A stretch of DNA of 64,000 bases from positions 3,038,001 through 3,102,000 of the forward strand of contig NZ_JAROCG010000001.1 in assembly GCF_030433645.1 (NCBI RefSeq), read 5' to 3'. Positions within the stretch are counted from its first letter, which is position 1. Every line of letters starts with the position of its first letter. Of the stretch, positions 28,820 through 36,356 are shown one piece after another. The position numbers were made by a program, and so were the translations under genes. Source of the DNA: Arthrobacter burdickii (GTDB lineage: Bacteria; Actinomycetota; Actinomycetes; Actinomycetales; Micrococcaceae). Below the pieces are notes generated by a model. That model was not told where the DNA came from, ran no database searches, and was given only the letters and a program-made list of their open reading frames with translations.

Positions 28820-30229
28820 TCAACGGCGCGGTTTCCGTCCATCGTCCCCCCGCTGTGCCGGCGGCGCTCCCGGTGCCGATGGCACTCCCGCGCGGTTCGC
28901 CCCATCGGGCCCGGGATCGGGTCCATGGTTCCCCGCAGGGCGCTCGCCCGACCCGCCCGTTTGCCGTCTCCCCGAACGGGGAGACAGGAGGCCCGCTGGG
29001 ACGACCCCTGCGTCCCCGAATTTCCGGTTTACGTCGTCCAGGGCGCGCTCGGCGATCCTCCAGTTGTCGTCCCGCCGGTCGATGGTCAGCTGCGTGGAGC
29101 CGTCCCCTCCGCTCTCGAGGGACTCGGCGCGCAGGCCGATCAGCCGGACCGACATGGGACGCTCCCCCAGGGCTGCGAGGAGAGCTGTTGCTGCACCGTA
29201 CAGGGCGTTCGCGCTGTCCACCGGCTCGTCGAGCCGCTTCGACCGGGTGAGCGTGGAGAAGTCCGCGTAGCGGAGCTTCAGCGAGACTCCCCCGGCGCGG
29301 TACCCGGAGGCCCGGAGCCGGGTCGCCGTGCGGTGGGCGAGCCTCAGAAGTTCCCGCCGCAGGACATCCGAATCGTCGACGTCGCGGGAGAACGTCTCCT
29401 CCGCGCCGATGCTCTTCTCCGGACGCGACACGACCACCCGCCGCGGGTCCCTTCCCCAGGCGAGGTGGTGGACGTGCTCGCCCGACACCCCGAGCAGCCT
29501 CTTGAGGGTGGGCAGGGGAGTATGGGCGACATCCTCGACGGTCCGGATGCCGATCCGGGCGAGCACTTCCTGCGTCTTGGCGCCGACACCCCAGAGCGCG
29601 GATACGGGCAGCGTATGCAGATAGGCGACCGTCTGGTCCCCCGGAATCAGCAGGAGGCCATCGGGCTTGACCCGGGTCGAAGCGATCTTCGCGACGAACT
29701 TCGTGGTCGCAGCTCCCACGCTCGCGGTGATGCCGAGGGACGATCGGATCTCGGCCCGGACCTGCTCGCCGATGGCGCGGGGTCCGCCGAGCCGCCGGAT
29801 GGACCCGGAGACGTCGAGGAAGGCCTCGTCCACGCTCAGCTGCTCCACCTCGGGGGTCACCGAACGGAAGATCTGCATGACCTGCCCCGATACCTCCGAG
29901 TACCGCGCGTGATGGGGCGGCAGGATGACGGCCGTGGGACACTGCCGCATCGCGACGGCCATCGGCATGGCGGAGCGCACCCCGAATTTGCGCGCTTCAT
30001 AGGAAGCGGACAGGACGACCGAGCGCCCCGACGGGGAACCGACGACGACGGGCACGCCGCGCAGGTGGGGATGGTCGAGGAGTTCCACCGAGACGAAGAA
30101 GGCGTCCATGTCGATGTGCAGGATGGAGCACTCCGCGTGTTCAGCGATCCTCGGTCCCTCGTCATTCGGCACGGACACATCGTACGCAGCATCACTGACA
30201 CCTCGGCCATCGGGCCCGTCCCCTGCCAT
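28820..30229 (-). CDS. dinB: DNA polymerase IV (Y family)
   Basis: Translesion DNA polymerase. From the ATG at 30229 it is 469 residues; the frame is open to 30280, and GTG at 30199 is another possible start. Catalytic motifs are HIDMDAFFVSVELLDHP near the start, SASYEARKFGVRSAMP, and QLSVDEAFLDVSGS with the two metal-binding acids. Helix-hairpin-helix (LLGVSGEHVHHLAWGRDPR) and little-finger domains follow. The last 55 residues are a Gly/Arg/Pro-rich tail; I see no clear beta-clamp motif there. A 7-bp stem (28792-28808) lies just past the stop. It is divergent from the prenyl synthetase gene. Confidence 0.94.
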   Translation of the reverse strand: MAGDGPDGRGVSDAAYDVSVPNDEGPRIAEHAECSILHIDMDAFFVSVELLDHPHLRGVPVVVGSPSGRSVVLSASYEARKFGVRSAMPMAVAMRQCPTAVILPPHHARYSEVSGQVMQIFRSVTPEVEQLSVDEAFLDVSGSIRRLGGPRAIGEQVRAEIRSSLGITASVGAATTKFVAKIASTRVKPDGLLLIPGDQTVAYLHTLPVSALWGVGAKTQEVLARIGIRTVEDVAHTPLPTLKRLLGVSGEHVHHLAWGRDPRRVVVSRPEKSIGAEETFSRDVDDSDVLRRELLRLAHRTATRLRASGYRAGGVSLKLRYADFSTLTRSKRLDEPVDSANALYGAATALLAALGERPMSVRLIGLRAESLESGGDGSTQLTIDRRDDNWRIAERALDDVNRKFGDAGVVPAGLLSPRSGRRQTGGSGERPAGNHGPDPGPDGANRAGVPSAPGAPPAQRGDDGRKPRR

Positions 30230-30352
30230 CCCCCGACCTACCCGACCTGCCTCGCCTGCCGCATGGTCCTCGGAGCACACCGGGCGGCAGGACGTCCGGG
30301 CCCGCCGGATAGAGTGGACGAACCACGACCAGCCGAGCTGCCCGGGAGATCC

Positions 30353-31477
30353 ATGCCGTCCGCACCTGCCACCCCCGACACGGGCGGATCCATCTCCGAC
30401 ATCGTCTCCGCCGAGCAGGACCGCTTCCGGTCCTCGCTCACGCAGACGATCGAGGACTTCCTCACGGAGCAGCAGGAGGTGCTGGCGGGAATCTCCGACG
30501 AGTCCCTCCCCCTCATCTCGAGCATCGCCACCCTGACGAGGGGCGGCAAGAGGATGCGCGCGCTCCTGTGCTACTGGGGATGGCGGGCTGCGGGCGGATC
30601 ACCGTCCGCCTCGGCGCCGGTCGTCGCCGGGACGGCGCTCGAGTTCTTCCAGGCGGCGGCACTGATCCATGACGACATCATCGACCGGTCGGACACGCGT
30701 CGGGGACGGCCGAGCGTCCACCGGCAGTTCACGGCCCGACACTCGGACGCGGGCTGGCACCTCGACCCCGAGCGCTTCGGGGTGTCGGCGGCCATCCTGG
30801 CCGGAGACCTCTGCCTCGCCTTCAGCGAGGAGCTCTTCACGGCCTCGTGCGCGGATGCCGCGGGCAGTGCCGCCCGCACGATCTTCAACCGCATGCGCAC
30901 CGAAGTGATGGCCGGGCAGTACCTCGACCTCCTGGAGGAGGCCGTCGGCCCGGACCAGGCACCGGCCGTCGCCGAGGAGCGCGCCCTCAACATCCTCCGG
31001 TTCAAGTCCGCCAAGTACTCGATGGAGCGTCCGCTCATGCTCGGCGGGGCGCTGGCCGGAGCGGACGACGCGGTGCTGCGGGCCTACTCCGCCTTCGCCC
31101 TTCCGCTCGGTGAGGCGTTCCAGCTCCGGGACGACGTCCTCGGCGTGTTCGGCGATCCGGAGGTGACCGGCAAGCCCGCGGGAGACGACCTCCGCGAAGG
31201 CAAGCGCACCTTCCTGATTGCGCGCGCCCTGGGGTCCAGCGGGAGCAAGGCCCGCGCCGGGATCAATGCGATGCTCGGCGACACCTCCCTGGACGACGCC
31301 GGAGTCGGGAGGCTGCGCGGCCTGATCGTCGAGAGCGGCGCGCTGGCCCACACCGAGCGACTCATCGCGGAGAAGTCGGAGGAGGCGTTCTCGGCTCTGG
31401 CCGGGCTCGGGATCGACGCCGTGTCCAGGCGCGCACTGCACCTGCTGGCGGAAGCGGCGGTCACCCGGACCGCATAG
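30353..31477 (+). CDS. polyprenyl (geranylgeranyl-type) diphosphate synthase
   Basis: Trans-isoprenyl diphosphate synthase, 374 residues from the ATG at 30353. Both aspartate-rich motifs are present: DDIIDRSDTRRGRPS, where the first motif has the short DDxxD form, and DDVLGVFGD. GGKRMRALLCYW lies ahead of them. It should join isopentenyl diphosphate to an allylic primer, making C15-C20 precursors for menaquinone or carotenoids. It corresponds in context to mycobacterial idsA2 (Rv2173). Chain length cannot be judged securely. It is convergent with the Rv2175c-like gene, with a 15-bp direct repeat in the gap. Confidence 0.92.
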   Translation: MPSAPATPDTGGSISDIVSAEQDRFRSSLTQTIEDFLTEQQEVLAGISDESLPLISSIATLTRGGKRMRALLCYWGWRAAGGSPSASAPVVAGTALEFFQAAALIHDDIIDRSDTRRGRPSVHRQFTARHSDAGWHLDPERFGVSAAILAGDLCLAFSEELFTASCADAAGSAARTIFNRMRTEVMAGQYLDLLEEAVGPDQAPAVAEERALNILRFKSAKYSMERPLMLGGALAGADDAVLRAYSAFALPLGEAFQLRDDVLGVFGDPEVTGKPAGDDLREGKRTFLIARALGSSGSKARAGINAMLGDTSLDDAGVGRLRGLIVESGALAHTERLIAEKSEEAFSALAGLGIDAVSRRALHLLAEAAVTRTA

Positions 31478-31495
31478 ACGCAGCGCCGGCCGACC

Positions 31496-31532
31496 CGAGG
31501 CAGGACCTCCGCACCGGCGAGGCAGGACCTCC
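31496..31532. repeat. 15-bp direct repeat in convergent gap
   Basis: CGAGGCAGGACCTCC occurs at 31496-31510 and 31518-31532, a period of 22 bases. It fills the gap between the prenyl synthase stop and the stop of the Rv2175c-like gene. No poly-U hairpin is visible here; GAGGCAGGACCTC is itself partly self-complementary (GAGG/CCTC), so each copy can form a small stem. Confidence 0.7.
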
Positions 31533-31885
31533 TACCAGGCGGCTGCCTGGGCGCGACGCCGGATCTCGGTCTTCCGCCCCTCGCGGAGCGCATCGATCGG
31601 ACGGCCCGGAAGGGATTCGTCATCGGTGTAGAGCCAGCGGATGATGTCCTCATCGCCGTAGCCGGAGTCCGCCAGGACGACGACGGTCCCCCGCAGGCTG
31701 TCGAGGACATCGCCGTCGACCAGGAAATCGGCGGGCACGCTGCGGACGTTGCGCTCTCCGATCCGCACGCTGACCAGGGACCGCTCGCTGATGAGCGAGT
31801 GCACCCTGGTGATCGGCAGATCAAGGGCCTCGGCCACCTCCGGGAGGTTGAGCCAGGCCGGGACGAGTTGTTCGAGTTCAGTCAC
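31532..31885 (-). CDS. Rv2175c-family DNA-binding protein
   Basis: A 117-residue protein from GTG at 31885. A helix-turn-helix region (NLPEVAEALDLPITRVHSLI, about residues 13-32) is followed by the C-terminal signature RWLYTDDESLPGRPIDALR and RRRAQAAAW, which closely matches Rv2175c. In M. tuberculosis this protein is a substrate of kinase PknL, and phosphorylation stops DNA binding. Here the kinase gene is 2 kb away with one gene between. The frame is open upstream to 32065, but the extra residues do not look conserved and lack a ribosome-binding site. Its DNA target is unknown. Confidence 0.85.
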   Translation of the reverse strand: MTELEQLVPAWLNLPEVAEALDLPITRVHSLISERSLVSVRIGERNVRSVPADFLVDGDVLDSLRGTVVVLADSGYGDEDIIRWLYTDDESLPGRPIDALREGRKTEIRRRAQAAAW

Positions 31886-32025
31886 CGTCCAAGCGTGCCA
31901 TGCTCCGGCAGCCAACTCCACTTGAGGGGCCGTGCGGCATGCGCAGCCCGGCCGGAGATCCGACCGACGCCCGAGCACTCCCCCAGCGACACGCCGGGCG
32001 GAGGGTTCCGCGTTTTCTGCACCCC

Positions 32026-32189
32026 TTGTGCTACTCCCTTTTTCGTGTAGATTCACAGGAGTCACACAAGTAACAGTATCAACAGGAAACTCACCAGCAT
32101 CATCAGCACGTGCAGGTACCCGGCCACGACCAGCTCTTCGGGTACATGCGTCCGCGCGGACTCAGCCGCCAACAGACGAGGAACGAAAC
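32026..32189 (+). promoter_or_regulatory. promoter and structured leader of the LysM/transglycosylase gene
   Basis: The 304-base gap between the Rv2175c-like gene and the LysM gene holds TTGTGC (32026-32031), a 16-base spacer and TAGATT (32048-32053), predicting a start near 32060 and a 130-base leader. The leader can form an 11-position stem with one mismatch (32112-32122 with 32139-32149) and a 12-bp palindrome GTCCGCGCGGAC (32150-32161), just before the GACGAGGAAC ribosome-binding site. It does not show the c-di-AMP riboswitch core that controls some wall hydrolases. Confidence 0.45.
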
Positions 32190-33752
32190 ATGACTGCCCA
32201 GCGATCGAATGCACCGCTGAACGGGAACCGCCGGAAGGTTGCCGGCGCACGCCCGCGCGGCCTGAACGTCGCCGTGACCACCGCCGCCCTGCCCGCGGTG
32301 ATTCTCTCTTCCGTCGCCCTCGCCCAACCGGCGTCGGCAGCCCCCGCCCCGCAGACATCCTCCGCCCGGCACTTCGCAGCAGCGGCAGTGACCCTTCCGT
32401 CGCGTGCAGTCGTGCCTGCAGCCCTCGTCGCCGGCCAGGTACCGGCACGGAACATCGCCATCTCGGCGCAGACCGTCCCCAGCGAGTACACGATCAAGCC
32501 GGGCGACACGATCGGGGCGATCGCCAAGCGCTACGGCCTGTCCACGGACGCGGTCCTCAAGCTCAACGGCATGACCACGCGCACCATCATCTACCCCGGC
32601 CGGAAGATCCGGCTGACAGGCAGCGCGCCTGCGGCCACGCCCGCTCCCGCCCCGGCCGCTCCCTCCTCGGGGACGACCTACGTCGTGAAGCCCGGCGACA
32701 CGCTGGGCGCCATCGCCGCCCGCAACGGCGTCAGCCTGCAGAGCGTCCTCACGGCCAACAACCTCTCGCTCACCTCGACCATCTACCCCGGGCAGAAGAT
32801 CCGCCTCTCGGGTGCGAGCCAGGCTCCTGCGCCCGTCAAGCCGGCACCCGCGCCCGTCAAGCCGGCGCCCGCGCCCGCGCCCGCTGTCAGTACCTACACG
32901 GTCAAGGCCGGCGATACGCTGGGCGCCATCGCCGCCCGCAACGGTGTCAGCCTGCAGAGCCTCCTCACGGCCAACAACCTCTCGCTCACCTCGACCATCT
33001 ACCCGGGGCAGACGCTCAAGCTCACCGCCGTCACCACCCAGCCGACGCCGCCGAAGGCGACCCAGCCCGCACCCGCACCCGCACCCGCCTCCTACACGGT
33101 GAAGGCCGGTGACACGCTCGGTGCCATCGCATCCCGTAACGGTGTCAGCCTCTCGGCCCTGCTCGCTGCCAACAGGATGACGACGGCCACGGTCATCTAC
33201 CCCGGGCAGAAACTCATCCTCCCGGGCAAGGACACCACAGCGGCTCCGGCTCCCGCTCCCTCCGACCTCGTCCCCTCGACCTTCCTCGGCTACACCTACC
33301 CCGACAGGGTCGTTGCCGACGCGAACGCCAACAAGGCACTGCTCAACTCACTCCCCGCGCCCTCGCCCGCGGAGATGAAGCAGATCGTCGCCGACACCGC
33401 CCGCTCCATGGGCGTCGATCCCAGCCTCGCGCTCGCCTTCGCCCACCAGGAGTCGGGGTTCAACCAGCGGGCGGTCTCTCCTGCGAATGCCATCGGCACG
33501 ATGCAGGTCATCCCCTCCTCCGGGGAGTGGGCGAGCGACCTCGTCGGCCGCAAGCTGAACCTCCTCGATCCGTACGACAACGCGACGGCGGGCATCGCGA
33601 TCATCCGCTCGCTGGTGCGCACCAGCCCGTCCCTGGACATCGCCATCGCCTCGTACTACCAGGGCCAGTACTCGGTGCAGACCCGGGGGATGTTCGAGGA
33701 CACCAAGCAGTACGTCGCGTCCATCAAGGCCCACCAGAAGAACTTCCGGTAG
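32190..33752 (+). CDS. secreted four-LysM lytic transglycosylase-like protein
   Basis: A 520-residue exported wall-binding hydrolase. The signal peptide ends about residue 50 (PASAAP). Four LysM domains, each with the GDTxGAIA core, lie at about residues 98-144, 165-211, 239-285 and 309-355, joined by Pro/Ala/Lys linkers. The C-terminal SLT-like domain (about 395-515) has the catalytic-type glutamate in AFAHQESGFNQRAVSP, then GTMQVIPSSG and YNATAGI-like DNATAGI. It should bind and cleave glycan strands. The ATG follows GACGAGGAACGAAAC. It stands between the Rv2175c-like gene and the kinase, where mycobacteria have no such gene. Confidence 0.92.
   Translation: MTAQRSNAPLNGNRRKVAGARPRGLNVAVTTAALPAVILSSVALAQPASAAPAPQTSSARHFAAAAVTLPSRAVVPAALVAGQVPARNIAISAQTVPSEYTIKPGDTIGAIAKRYGLSTDAVLKLNGMTTRTIIYPGRKIRLTGSAPAATPAPAPAAPSSGTTYVVKPGDTLGAIAARNGVSLQSVLTANNLSLTSTIYPGQKIRLSGASQAPAPVKPAPAPVKPAPAPAPAVSTYTVKAGDTLGAIAARNGVSLQSLLTANNLSLTSTIYPGQTLKLTAVTTQPTPPKATQPAPAPAPASYTVKAGDTLGAIASRNGVSLSALLAANRMTTATVIYPGQKLILPGKDTTAAPAPAPSDLVPSTFLGYTYPDRVVADANANKALLNSLPAPSPAEMKQIVADTARSMGVDPSLALAFAHQESGFNQRAVSPANAIGTMQVIPSSGEWASDLVGRKLNLLDPYDNATAGIAIIRSLVRTSPSLDIAIASYYQGQYSVQTRGMFEDTKQYVASIKAHQKNFR
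32701..33011 (+). repeat. near-identical 95-bp direct repeats in LysM domains 2 and 3
   Basis: The segments from 32701 and from 32917 match at 92 of 95 bases (offset 216 bases, 72 codons), far closer than LysM 1 or 4. They are a recent duplication or a converted pair and could recombine to lose one domain in frame. Confidence 0.9.
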
Positions 33753-33874
33753 GACCGGCCACTCCTCGGCCCGGCGGCGCCCGGCAGGCACGGGTCCTAC
33801 CGCGCGCCGGTGGAATGCGGGATGGTACGGGGGCGGGATCGCGTGGTGGTCCCGCCCCTTCTGCCGCGCGCGCT

Positions 33875-33887
33875 TAGTATCGGATGG
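33875..33887 (+). promoter_or_regulatory. -10 element predicting a leaderless kinase message
   Basis: TAGTAT (33875-33880) is followed by six bases and then GTG at 33887, the second codon of the annotated frame. Transcription starting seven bases past the -10 would begin exactly at this GTG. No -35 match is visible, and no ribosome-binding site precedes the ATG at 33884. Confidence 0.45.
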
Positions 33888-36235
33888 TGCACCAGCAACG
33901 GAAGGATCCGCTCGAGGGCGCGACCGTCGACGGGCGATACGTCGTCCAGTCGCGGTTGGCCCGCGGCGGCATGTCCACCGTCTACCTGGCGACGGACCGC
34001 CGGCTGGACCGCCGCGTCGCGCTCAAGGTCCTGTATCCGCACCTCGCGGACGAGCCGGGCTTCGTCGACCGCTTCGAGCAGGAGGCGAAGTCGGCCGCGC
34101 GCCTGTCCCATCCCCGTGTCGTCGGAGTCCTCGACCAGGGCGTGGACACCATCGGCGGCCAGGCGGTCGCCTACCTCGTGATGGAGTACGTCCCCGGCAG
34201 GACGCTGCGGGATGTGCTGCGCGAGCACGGCCGCCTTCCTCCCCGCCGTGCGCTGGACCTGCTGGATGCCGTCGTCGAAGGGCTCGCGGCGGCCCACGAG
34301 GCCGGCTTGATCCACCGCGACGTCAAACCGGAGAACGTCCTCCTGTCCGATGGCGGGCAGGTGAAGATCGCCGACTTCGGCCTCGCACGCGCGGTGTCGG
34401 CGACCACAGGAACGGCCACCCTCGTCGGCACGGCGGCCTACCTCTCCCCCGAGCTGGTGCTCGGCAGGCCGGCGGAAGCCCAGAGCGACATCTACTCGAC
34501 GGGCGTCCTGCTCTTCGAACTCCTGACGGGCCACCAGCCCTTCACGGGCGAGACGCCCATCCAGGTGGCGATCCAGCACGCGCAGTCGGAGGTGCCCGCC
34601 CCGTCCGTGCTGCTCCCCGGACTGGCGCCGGACATCGACGAGCTCGTCCAGTGGTGCACCTCGCGGGACCCGGAGGACCGCCCGGTCGACGGCTCGGCCC
34701 TGCTCGGCGAACTGCGCCACATCCGGCAGACCCTGACCGACGAAGAACTCGACTTCGCGCCCGCAGCTGCCCCCTCCCCTGCGCTCCACCAGGACCAGCT
34801 CACGGCGACGGTGGTTCCGCGGCTCCCGGACGACGGGCGGACCGAGGCGCTCTCCCGGCGTGACCTCGGAGGCGACGACGCTGCCTCCCCGCCGGGATCG
34901 ACGGACGTGCTGCCGCTTGCAGCCCACGACAACGCCACCAGTGTGATCCGCCGGGACTCCAACTCCACGAGGGTGTTCGGCGCGGTGCCGGCAGTGCCAC
35001 CGATGCCGTCCTCGCCGCCCGCCGCATCCGGCACGGGCGCGTTTGCCGGTGGGATCCCGCGCAGGACCGCAGAGGGCACCCGCCTCGGCAGCAGCGTCGA
35101 CGAGGAGGGCTTCGACGAGGACGGGGTCTACGAGGAGGGCTTCGACGAGGACGGGTTCGACGAGGACGGGTTCGACGACGGTCCCGGAGAGGGCGGCCCT
35201 GCCGACGAACAGCACCGCCACGGCTCCGCAGCATCCACCGGCGCCCGTCCCACGGGTGGCAGGACGGGGAGCACCGTCCGCCCGCCGTCCAGGAGGCAGC
35301 AGGCGCGGCAGGCCCAACGACCGCAGAACACACTGCACGGACGGACTGCCCGGCGCTCAGTGCGGCTGCTCGTGGTCCTCCTCGTGCTCCTCGCGGGCCT
35401 CGCCGCCGCGGCCGGCTGGTTCTTCGGGGCCGGCCCGGGAGGTGTTGTCTCACTGCCGGACGTCGCCGACGTCCCGCTCGCAACGGCGCGGGCCGCACTG
35501 GACGAGGAAGGGATCGCGTCGCTGTCCACCGAGGAGGTCTTCGACGAGAACGTGCTGCCGGGCCTGGTGATCGGCACCGACCCCGCAGCATCCTCCGAGA
35601 TCCGACGGTTCGAGCGGGTCCACGTCATCGTGTCGAAGGGGCCCGAACTGTTCCGGGTTCCCGACCTGCTCGGCGGGACGCAGATCACGGCGGCTGCCGA
35701 ACTGGGAGCGGCCGGCTTCGCGGTGGGAACCATCGAGGAGCAGTACGACGAGTCGGTGGCTGCAGGGATCATCGTCCGGCAGGTACCCGAGCAGGGCGCC
35801 GAGCGGCGCCGCGGCTCCGCCGTGGACCTGGTCGTCTCGCTCGGCCCCGAGCCTGTCGCCGTCCCGGACGTCACGGGCCTCCCCGAGCAGGAAGCCGTCG
35901 CGGCGGTGGAGCAGGCGGGGCTGGAGGCGGTCCTGGACGACGCCGCCGAGTACAGCCGCACCGTGCCCGCCGGCGCCGTCCTCGGACAGAGCCCCTCGGG
36001 CGAGGTGCAGCGGGGAACGCGCATCACCCTGACGCTGTCCAAGGGGCCACGCATGGTCCGGGTCCCCAACGTCTTCTCGCTTCCCGAGGGTCGGGCTGTC
36101 GCGGCCCTCGAGGCTGCCGGCTTCACCGTGCAGGTGGACTACACCTTCGGCAGCGCCGTCCTCGGCCTCGTGGCCGGACAGAGTCCGACGGGCGACCAGC
36201 CCGAAGGGACGACGATCCGTATCACCGTCACCTGA
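33884..36235 (+). CDS. pknL: PASTA-domain Ser/Thr protein kinase, PknL type
   Basis: Membrane Hanks-type kinase of 783 residues. The kinase domain spans residues 19-283: glycine loop LARGGMSTVYLA, Lys48 in VALK, HRDVKPEN with Asp146, DFG 164-166, and an activation loop with several threonines (SATTGTATLVGT). A 200-residue juxtamembrane linker contains an acidic repeat (406-434). One membrane helix (493-514) is followed by four PASTA domains (about 521-783) for peptidoglycan binding. Neighbours (Rv2175c-like, aroG, acyltransferase) point to PknL; corynebacterial PknL also has PASTA domains. TAGTAT at 33875-33880 sits so close that transcription may start at the GTG codon at 33887. Confidence 0.93.
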   Translation: MVHQQRKDPLEGATVDGRYVVQSRLARGGMSTVYLATDRRLDRRVALKVLYPHLADEPGFVDRFEQEAKSAARLSHPRVVGVLDQGVDTIGGQAVAYLVMEYVPGRTLRDVLREHGRLPPRRALDLLDAVVEGLAAAHEAGLIHRDVKPENVLLSDGGQVKIADFGLARAVSATTGTATLVGTAAYLSPELVLGRPAEAQSDIYSTGVLLFELLTGHQPFTGETPIQVAIQHAQSEVPAPSVLLPGLAPDIDELVQWCTSRDPEDRPVDGSALLGELRHIRQTLTDEELDFAPAAAPSPALHQDQLTATVVPRLPDDGRTEALSRRDLGGDDAASPPGSTDVLPLAAHDNATSVIRRDSNSTRVFGAVPAVPPMPSSPPAASGTGAFAGGIPRRTAEGTRLGSSVDEEGFDEDGVYEEGFDEDGFDEDGFDDGPGEGGPADEQHRHGSAASTGARPTGGRTGSTVRPPSRRQQARQAQRPQNTLHGRTARRSVRLLVVLLVLLAGLAAAAGWFFGAGPGGVVSLPDVADVPLATARAALDEEGIASLSTEEVFDENVLPGLVIGTDPAASSEIRRFERVHVIVSKGPELFRVPDLLGGTQITAAAELGAAGFAVGTIEEQYDESVAAGIIVRQVPEQGAERRRGSAVDLVVSLGPEPVAVPDVTGLPEQEAVAAVEQAGLEAVLDDAAEYSRTVPAGAVLGQSPSGEVQRGTRITLTLSKGPRMVRVPNVFSLPEGRAVAALEAAGFTVQVDYTFGSAVLGLVAGQSPTGDQPEGTTIRITVT
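35099..35185 (+). repeat. acidic EEGFDEDG repeat in the kinase linker
   Basis: Degenerate units based on GAGGGCTTCGACGAGGACGG encode EEGFDEDG, YEEGFDEDG, FDEDG and FDEDG at residues 407-432, between the kinase domain and membrane helix. The tract is strongly acidic, with phenylalanine every five or so residues. Confidence 0.85.
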
Positions 36236-36264
36236 CCCGGGCTACTCCGTGATCGGGGGCCCCG

Positions 36265-36329
36265 CCATCCGGGACACCGAAGCCATCCGGGACACCGAAG
36301 GCGGCTACCAGGGGTAGCCGCCTTCGGTG
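36265..36329. terminator. bidirectional terminator between pknL and aroG, with an 18-bp tandem repeat
   Basis: A perfect 17-bp stem (36293-36309 with 36313-36329) with an AGG loop lies between convergent genes. Its 5' arm is partly copied upstream: the 18-bp unit CCATCCGGGACACCGAAG occurs in tandem at 36265-36282 and 36283-36300. The hairpin should stop transcripts from both sides, although neither side has a long U-run. Confidence 0.85.
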
Positions 36330-36356
36330 CACCGTGCTTGAACGGAAACGGGTGGG

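Noticed and set aside
31886..32189. c-di-AMP (ydaO-type) riboswitch before the LysM gene
   Set aside because: The leader lacks the conserved core around the GGGGTGAATC-like segment; only generic hairpins are seen.
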